A stretch of DNA of 64,000 nt, from positions 62,001 through 126,000 of the forward strand of contig CACWNW010000001.1 in NCBI GenBank assembly GCA_902762305.1. The letters run 5' to 3'. The notes below the pieces were generated by a model. The model was not told the DNA's origin, ran no database searches, and was given only the letters and a program-made list of their open reading frames with translations. This DNA comes from Fibrobacter succinogenes (GTDB taxonomy: Bacteria > Fibrobacterota > Fibrobacteria > Fibrobacterales > Fibrobacteraceae). The translations under genes and the position numbers were made by a program. Shown in pieces: positions 58,984 through 64,000 of this stretch; the first letter of the stretch is position 1, and every line of letters begins with the position of its first letter.

Positions 58984-59062
58984 AGTGACCTCCTGTACAT
59001 AAACTATACTTTTTGATTTCAAACGTCAACAGGCCGATTACTGTTTTTACCCAGAAATCGGC

Positions 59063-59106
59063 CAGTAACTAATAACTAATAACCAATGACTATTGACTAA
59101 TGACCA
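59063..59106 (-). repeat. TCATTAGTCAATAG-type repeat after hppA
   Basis: On the minus strand reads TCATTAGTCAATAGTCATTG then GGTTATTAGTTATTAG, starting just after the hppA stop, as after dapA (12517-12599). Confidence 0.65.
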
Positions 59107-61476
59107 TTAAAAAAACATATCGCCAAAGCGGACGATGACGCCGGCAAACACGACGCTCACCATGGTCATGAGCTTGATGAGGATGTTGAGCGAAGGCCCG
59201 GCGGTATCCTTGAACGGGTCGCCCACGGTATCGCCCACCACGGCAGCCTTGTGCGTATCGGAACCCTTGCCACCATAGTTGCCCTTCTCGACAAACTTCT
59301 TCGCATTATCCCAGGCACCGCCCGCGTTATTGAGCATCGTCGCAAGCGCAAAGCCGCACGCAAGTCCGCCCGCCAAAAGCCCGAACACACCGGCAACGCC
59401 CATAAACAGGCCAACCAACACAGGCACCACCACAGCAAGCACCGAAGGCAAAATCATTTCGCGCTGGGCACCCGTCGTCGAGATTTCCACGCAACGTGCA
59501 TAATCGGGTTCGCCCGTTCCTTCCATGATTCCGGGAATCTCGCGGAACTGGCGGCGGACCTCCTCCACCATCGCGCTGGCGGCACGCCCCACGGCCTTGA
59601 TAGTAAGCGCGCAGAACACGAACGTCATCATCGCACCGATGAACAAGCCTCCAAGCAGCATGGGGTTCATCAAATTCAAGTTGTAGATGTGCATGAAATC
59701 CACATAGTTCACCTTGCTCGCGACCAACCCGAGCAAGTCACCGTTCTCGGCAATCGCACGCGTACCGCCATCCAGGAACTTGACGCCCGCGATACCCGAA
59801 AGCGCGTTCGCAAGGTCGTTCGCGCCGTTCGCAAACGCGACGGAGCCCACCCTCCACACACCCTCCGCAGAGGTCGCGAGATGCCCGAGCCAAATCTTCA
59901 CTTCTTCTACGTAAGAAGCGAGAAGCGCCATCGCGGTAAGGGCGGCAGAACCGATCGCGAATCCCTTGCCCGTCGCGGCCGTGGTATTCCCGAGCATGTC
60001 GAGTTCATCGGTACGGGCGCGCACTTCAGGGTCGAGGCCCGCCATCTCGGCGTTACCGCCCGCATTGTCGGCAATCGGCCCGAACGCATCGGTCGCGAGC
60101 GTGATGCCGAGCGTACTCAGCATGCCCACCGCGGCAAAGCCCACACCGTAAAGGCCCATTGCCATATCGCCAAATCCGCCAGCACACCCGAACGCAGAAA
60201 TGATACCCACCACAATCGTCACCACCGGGAGCCCCGTGGAGAACATGCCGACAGAAATACCGTCGATAATCGTCGTTGCGGCACCGAGCTTGGCCTGGCC
60301 CGCGATACCGCGCGTGGGCTTGTACGCATCGGAAGTATAGTGCTCGGTAAACTGCCCGATAAGGATACCCGCAGCAAGGCCCGAAAGTACTGAACCGAAG
60401 ATTCCCATCGAGATGAAGTCGAACTTCACAAGCACAAGAAGCGCCACAAGTATAAGCAAGGAGGAACCGAGCGTACCCGTAAGGAGCGAACGCAAAAGCG
60501 ATTTCGTATCGGCGGTCTCCTTCGTGCGTACCGCAAATATGCCCGCGAGCGAAAGCAATATGCCGATTGCAGCCACCACCATCGGGGCAATCACGAGCTT
60601 GATACCGCCCATCGGGAGAGCCGCCCCGAGGGCCGCCGTAGAAAGAATGGAACCGCAGTAAGATTCGTAAAGGTCGGCGCCCATCCCGGCGACATCCCCC
60701 ACGTTGTCACCGACGTTATCCGCAATGGTCGCCGGGTTGCGCGGGTCATCCTCGGGGATGCCCGCCTCGACCTTGCCCACAAGGTCGGCGCCGACATCGG
60801 CCGCCTTCGTGTAGATGCCTCCACCCACGCGGGCAAAGAGAGCCTGCAGGGAAGCGCCCATGCCGAAGGTAAGCATGGTCGTGGTGATTTCCACCATCTT
60901 CGCATGCGCCCATTCTGCATTGTTCACCATGTCGGCAGTCCACGCCCCGAGAGAGAGCTTGGATGCCACATCGGCGCCAAAGTTCCACACGTTGTTATCG
61001 TAAATGTAGTTGAGCAAGAAGAACCAAGCCGAAATATCCAGGAGGCCAAAGCCCACCACCACAAGGCCCATCACGGCTCCGCTACGGAACGCGATGACAA
61101 GCCCGCGGTTCAAACTGCTGATGGCACCGTTCGCCGTGCGGGAACTCGCGTACGTCGCCGTCTTCATGCCCAAAAAGCCGCAAAGCCCGCTGAAGAAGCC
61201 GCCCGTAAGGAAGGCTACCGGCACGAACGGGTTCTGGATGCCCATGACGGCAAGCACCACGAATATAAGGAAAAGCACCGCAAAAACGATGGAAACTGTC
61301 TTGTATTGCCGCCGGAGGTAGGCAAACGCCCCTACGCGCACAAAATGCGCAATCGCCTTCATTTTCTCATTGCCGTCGGGCTGCCGCTTCATGAACCTGT
61401 AAAAGAAAAACGCCATGGCGAGCGCAAACAACGCTGCAACCGGGACCAGGAACCAATAAGCTGGAATAGTAAGCAT
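59107..61476 (-). CDS. hppA: Membrane-bound (vacuolar-type) ion-pumping pyrophosphatase
   Basis: 789-residue integral membrane enzyme that couples pyrophosphate hydrolysis to H+ or Na+ transport; about 16 helices. Catalytic motifs: the first DVGADLVGKVEAGIPEDDPR, then NPATIADNVGDNVGDVAGM, LATDAFGPIADNAGG and KAAVVGDTVGDPFKDTAGPS. GNTTAATGKG carries the Ala found in K+-dependent members in place of the Lys of K+-independent ones. Whether H+ or Na+ is pumped cannot be decided from sequence alone. AGAGG lies 8 nt before the ATG. Confidence 0.95.
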   Translation of the reverse strand: MLTIPAYWFLVPVAALFALAMAFFFYRFMKRQPDGNEKMKAIAHFVRVGAFAYLRRQYKTVSIVFAVLFLIFVVLAVMGIQNPFVPVAFLTGGFFSGLCGFLGMKTATYASSRTANGAISSLNRGLVIAFRSGAVMGLVVVGFGLLDISAWFFLLNYIYDNNVWNFGADVASKLSLGAWTADMVNNAEWAHAKMVEITTTMLTFGMGASLQALFARVGGGIYTKAADVGADLVGKVEAGIPEDDPRNPATIADNVGDNVGDVAGMGADLYESYCGSILSTAALGAALPMGGIKLVIAPMVVAAIGILLSLAGIFAVRTKETADTKSLLRSLLTGTLGSSLLILVALLVLVKFDFISMGIFGSVLSGLAAGILIGQFTEHYTSDAYKPTRGIAGQAKLGAATTIIDGISVGMFSTGLPVVTIVVGIISAFGCAGGFGDMAMGLYGVGFAAVGMLSTLGITLATDAFGPIADNAGGNAEMAGLDPEVRARTDELDMLGNTTAATGKGFAIGSAALTAMALLASYVEEVKIWLGHLATSAEGVWRVGSVAFANGANDLANALSGIAGVKFLDGGTRAIAENGDLLGLVASKVNYVDFMHIYNLNLMNPMLLGGLFIGAMMTFVFCALTIKAVGRAASAMVEEVRRQFREIPGIMEGTGEPDYARCVEISTTGAQREMILPSVLAVVVPVLVGLFMGVAGVFGLLAGGLACGFALATMLNNAGGAWDNAKKFVEKGNYGGKGSDTHKAAVVGDTVGDPFKDTAGPSLNILIKLMTMVSVVFAGVIVRFGDMFF

Positions 61477-61569
61477 TGAAACCTCTTTCTACTAAACCTT
61501 TGGCCGGCATCCGACGACCTTATAAAGAAATCTATAACGAAAATCCTAGAAAGAACGCTAAATTTTGTT

Positions 61570-61575
61570 TAAATT
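61570..61575 (+). promoter_or_regulatory. -10-like TAAATT before the membrane protein gene
   Basis: TAAATT, 8 nt before ATG 61584, no ribosome site. Confidence 0.3.
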
Positions 61576-61583
61576 TACACTCC

Positions 61584-62366
61584 ATGCTGGAAAACCTCAA
61601 TTTCCATTTCGAATTCTACGACTGGCTGCTCGTTTTCATGGTCACGGCGCTCGGAGTCTTCAGCGCCTACACCAAGGACCCCCAGCTCAAGGCCGTCGCG
61701 GCGACCATCCCCATCCCCTGCGGATTCGCCTATATCGCCGTCGGACTCCCCATGGGCACCGCGAACGCCATCTCGGGTTTCATGTGCCTCCTTTACGTGC
61801 ACATCGTACGCATTCTTCACTATAAGGTAAAGGTTCCCATAATCCCCTCCATCGCCCTCGGCCTGGCCTTCTTCGTCGCGCTCGGGACCTTCCTGATGCC
61901 CCGCATCCCGGACGGGGAAGCCTTCTTCATCGGGGCCTGCCTCTTCGACTTCACCGTGGGCGTCATCCTCTTCCAGAAGCAAAAATACAAGTCCGGAGTC
62001 CGCTACAAGACTCCCCTGCCCGTCTACATCAAGGCTCCCGCTATCGCGGGCGTCGTCGCGGGCCTCATGGTCATAAAGAGGCTCATGGGCGGGTTCTGCA
62101 CGAGCTTCCCAATGATGAACTCCATCGTGAGCTACGAATCGCGCTTTTCGCTGGGTGACCAGTGCCGGCAACTTCCGCTGTTCCTCATAGCGGGCCCGTT
62201 CATGTTCGCCGAGATGCGCTACCTCGAGATATTCCTGCACCTGAACCACTGGATTGTGCTCCTGTGCGGCTACGTGCTGTTCGCATGCATCTACTGGCCG
62301 CTGAACAAGGAACTCAAGCGCAGGAACGAGATGGCCGACGCGTCGTATTCGGACAAAAACAAGTAA
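61584..62366 (+). CDS. Integral membrane protein, unknown function
   Basis: 260 residues with about seven hydrophobic segments (WLLVFMVTALGVFSAY, IPIPCGFAYIAVGLPMG, IPSIALGLAFFVALGTFLMP, IAGVVAGLMVIKRLMGG, HWIVLLCGYVLFACIYWP). A charged cytosolic C-terminus follows. No family is recognised. The start at 61584 was preferred over an in-frame ATG 61476 that would overlap the hppA start. An intrinsic terminator follows. Confidence 0.6.
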   Translation: MLENLNFHFEFYDWLLVFMVTALGVFSAYTKDPQLKAVAATIPIPCGFAYIAVGLPMGTANAISGFMCLLYVHIVRILHYKVKVPIIPSIALGLAFFVALGTFLMPRIPDGEAFFIGACLFDFTVGVILFQKQKYKSGVRYKTPLPVYIKAPAIAGVVAGLMVIKRLMGGFCTSFPMMNSIVSYESRFSLGDQCRQLPLFLIAGPFMFAEMRYLEIFLHLNHWIVLLCGYVLFACIYWPLNKELKRRNEMADASYSDKNK

Positions 62367-62368
62367 AG

Positions 62369-62391
62369 AACGCCACATAAAAGCGTTTTTT
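62369..62391 (+). terminator. Intrinsic terminator
   Basis: AACGC / GCGTT short stem with 9-nt loop followed by TTTTTGCC, just after the membrane protein gene. Confidence 0.6.
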
Positions 62392-62478
62392 GCCCCCTTT
62401 TGCCAAATTTTTACTTGTAAATTCCGCTCCAAATAATTAGATATTCAAGAGAACTATAGATGCACCACGAGGAGCCCT

Positions 62479-63573
62479 ATGAAAAAGATTGCACTTCTTC
62501 CGATATCACTGTTTGCAGCACTCTCCATCACCGCATGCGGTGACAGCGAGTCCGGCAACCCCGTCACCCCCGAAGGCGGTAGCCAGCCCGCACTTTCTTC
62601 GGAAGCGCTCCCCGGTTCCTCGGATGCACTCCCGACATCGTCCGCGACTGTTCCTGGTTCCTCCGAAACGGTTCCGCCCGCATCTTCGGCAGCCGTCCCG
62701 GCTTCTTCCGCGACAGTCGAAGTTCCGGTTGAATTTACCACGGACGCGGTAGCCCTCCCCGACATGGGCTGCACCTCCGAGCCCCTTTCGTTCGGTTCGG
62801 GCGTGAAGCTCACCTGCAACGGCGAATATGTCGGCAACATCCTCGAAGACAGCGACACTTCCCCGTTCGACCCGAACGCGGCCGCCTACACGAGCTTCGT
62901 CGGCATCAAGAAGATTTTTGCAGCGCTGCAGCCCACCGACAAGGCCGTATTCATCTTGCGCCACGCCCACCGCACCAGCAGCACCGACGTCGACGGCGTC
63001 CTTACCGGCCTCGGATACGAACAGGCAATCACCGTCGGCAAGCAGATTGCGGGCACCGAAGAAATCAAGTACTGGCATTCCGAGATTCCGCGCACCATGC
63101 AGACCAGCATGGCAATCGCCCAGGGCCGCGGGCAAACCGAATTCTCGCATGTCGCGCTCAAGGAACTGAACGGCGGCTGGTTCGAGAAGGACCACGCCAA
63201 AGTCGAAGAATACAATGCTACCGTCTCTAGCAGCTACGACGTCGTTTCGCGCTGGGCCTACAACGAATACCCCGACCCGACCGTCAATTATAACGAAGGT
63301 TTCTACGACCTGATGGAACGCGGAGCTCAGTTCATGAACGAAGTCATCCTCGCCAAGGTCGTTCCGCAGAGCCGCATCAGCGTCGTCGTTTCGCACGACC
63401 AGATGCTCTACCCGCTCACGATTTTCGCGACAAACAGGATGCTCGAAATGAAGCACCACGAAGACAAGAGCTGGCTGAACTTCCTCGCTGGCGTCGCCGT
63501 GATTGTCCATGCGGATGGTTCCATCAAGTACGTGCCGGTCATGGGCCTCGACGAAGGCACCATGTCTAGCTAG
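62479..63573 (+). CDS. Histidine phosphatase family lipoprotein
   Basis: 364 residues. Signal MKKIALLPISLFAALSITAC with lipobox ITAC (Cys20), a Ser/Pro/Ala-rich linker to about residue 85, then the phosphatase-type domain: FILRHAHRTSS (His162), GYEQAITVGKQIAG, SEIPRTMQTSMAIA and VVSHDQMLYPLTIF. Clearly a paralogue of the 3128-4168 protein, with the same late SHD motif. GAGGAG lies 4 nt before the ATG. Substrate unknown; the trmO gene starts 8 nt after the stop. Confidence 0.82.
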   Translation: MKKIALLPISLFAALSITACGDSESGNPVTPEGGSQPALSSEALPGSSDALPTSSATVPGSSETVPPASSAAVPASSATVEVPVEFTTDAVALPDMGCTSEPLSFGSGVKLTCNGEYVGNILEDSDTSPFDPNAAAYTSFVGIKKIFAALQPTDKAVFILRHAHRTSSTDVDGVLTGLGYEQAITVGKQIAGTEEIKYWHSEIPRTMQTSMAIAQGRGQTEFSHVALKELNGGWFEKDHAKVEEYNATVSSSYDVVSRWAYNEYPDPTVNYNEGFYDLMERGAQFMNEVILAKVVPQSRISVVVSHDQMLYPLTIFATNRMLEMKHHEDKSWLNFLAGVAVIVHADGSIKYVPVMGLDEGTMSS

Positions 63574-63581
63574 TTCAGGGC

Positions 63582-64000
63582 ATGGACAGCCTTAACCTAA
63601 AAATCATCGCCCGCATAAAAAGCGACTTCCCCGAAAAGTTCGGGATACCCCGCCAGAGCGGGCTTGTCCCTTCGTTGCGTTCGACCATACGGTTCGAGCC
63701 CGAATTCAGGAACGCCGACGCACTCCGCGGGCTAGAAGGGTTCAGCCACCTGTGGCTCATCTGGATTTTTTCGGAAAACGTGCGAGGCACATGGCACCCG
63801 ACTGTGCGCCCACCGCGCCTCGGAGGGAACACCAGGCTCGGGGTTTTCGCCACAAGGAGCAGTTTCCGCCCGAACCCCATCGCAATGAGTTGCGTGAAAA
63901 TTGAAGACGTTCGCATGGACGGGCCTGAGGGGCCTGAAATTATCGTGAGCGGAGCCGACCTCATGGACGGCACCCCCATCGTCGACATCAAACCCTACCT
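63582..64000 (+). CDS. tRNA (N6-threonylcarbamoyladenosine37-N6)-methyltransferase TrmO-like (3' end outside window)
   Basis: 139 codons up to the window edge, no stop reached. TsaA/YaeB family features: LEGFSHLWLIWIFSEN, RPPRLGGNTRLGVFATRSSF and RPNPIAMSCVKIE, the SAM-binding core that methylates t6A37 of tRNA in E. coli TrmO. The 5' part (MDSLNLKIIARIKSDFPEKF) is typical. No ribosome site is seen. The gene is truncated by the end of the window. Confidence 0.85.
   Translation, partial: MDSLNLKIIARIKSDFPEKFGIPRQSGLVPSLRSTIRFEPEFRNADALRGLEGFSHLWLIWIFSENVRGTWHPTVRPPRLGGNTRLGVFATRSSFRPNPIAMSCVKIEDVRMDGPEGPEIIVSGADLMDGTPIVDIKPY

Noticed and set aside
1-64000. tRNA or rRNA genes
   Set aside because: No cloverleaf with CCA-type end or conserved TTCGA-type loop, and no rRNA-like stretch, was recognised by eye; a tRNA scan was not possible.

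Overview
The window looks like chromosome from a Fibrobacter species (phylum Fibrobacterota; rumen or gut cellulose degrader). The main evidence is protein content: three lipoproteins built from the Fibrobacter succinogenes major paralogous domain (FISUMP, TIGR02145), two large lipoproteins of the Fibrobacter-specific TIGR02171 type plus a short relative, a two-catalytic-domain GH11 xylanase with the XynC architecture, poly-serine linkers, and conserved C-terminal modules on secreted glycoside hydrolases. No rRNA, tRNA, CRISPR array, prophage, integrase or transposase was recognised.

Layout. 1-10.2 kb: 3' end of a topoisomerase III gene, a neurotransmitter-type symporter coupled to a histidine-phosphatase lipoprotein, an isolated sufB, an aldehyde dehydrogenase, a thioesterase and glgB. 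10.2-16.8 kb: small secreted and membrane proteins, dapA, and an envelope operon (exported protein, CsgG-like lipoprotein, beta-barrel). 16.9-23.2 kb: four consecutive xylanase genes carrying five GH11 domains, each gene with its own terminator. 23.3-28.8 kb: gyrA, surE, a TolB-like lipoprotein and a SpoU methyltransferase. 28.8-37 kb: two TIGR02171 lipoproteins flanking a TolB-like exported protein and a GH8 cellulase. 37-42.7 kb: TM2 protein, rdgB, radical SAM protein, ureohydrolase-like protein, barnase-like RNase lipoprotein, hisC and an rRNA pseudouridine synthase. 42.7-52.3 kb: GH9 cellulase, beta-barrel-like protein, ftsE, surA, a PpiC-like lipoprotein, a very long hrpA and a 46-residue zinc ribbon. 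52.3-64 kb: FISUMP lipoproteins, a HAD phosphatase, a membrane pyrophosphatase, a membrane protein, a second histidine-phosphatase lipoprotein and the start of trmO.

Functionally the window combines plant-polymer degradation (GH8, GH9, GH11, CBM6), envelope biogenesis (SurA-like chaperones, CsgG-like protein, beta-barrels), surface lipoproteins of unknown role, and housekeeping genes.

The most unusual signal is a set of dispersed palindromic repeats. They lie just after stop codons in the sense direction and are also inserted in frame inside topB, the pseudouridine synthase, the ureohydrolase and, at several sites, hrpA, where they are translated into peptides such as VILSGAKDP, VIASEARQS and IPAFAGMT. 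A second pattern is a -10-like hexamer 6 to 9 nt before ten start codons, which suggests leaderless or near-leaderless transcripts. A third is a GTTGTT/AACAAC-type inverted repeat at a similar distance upstream of three of the four xylanase genes.
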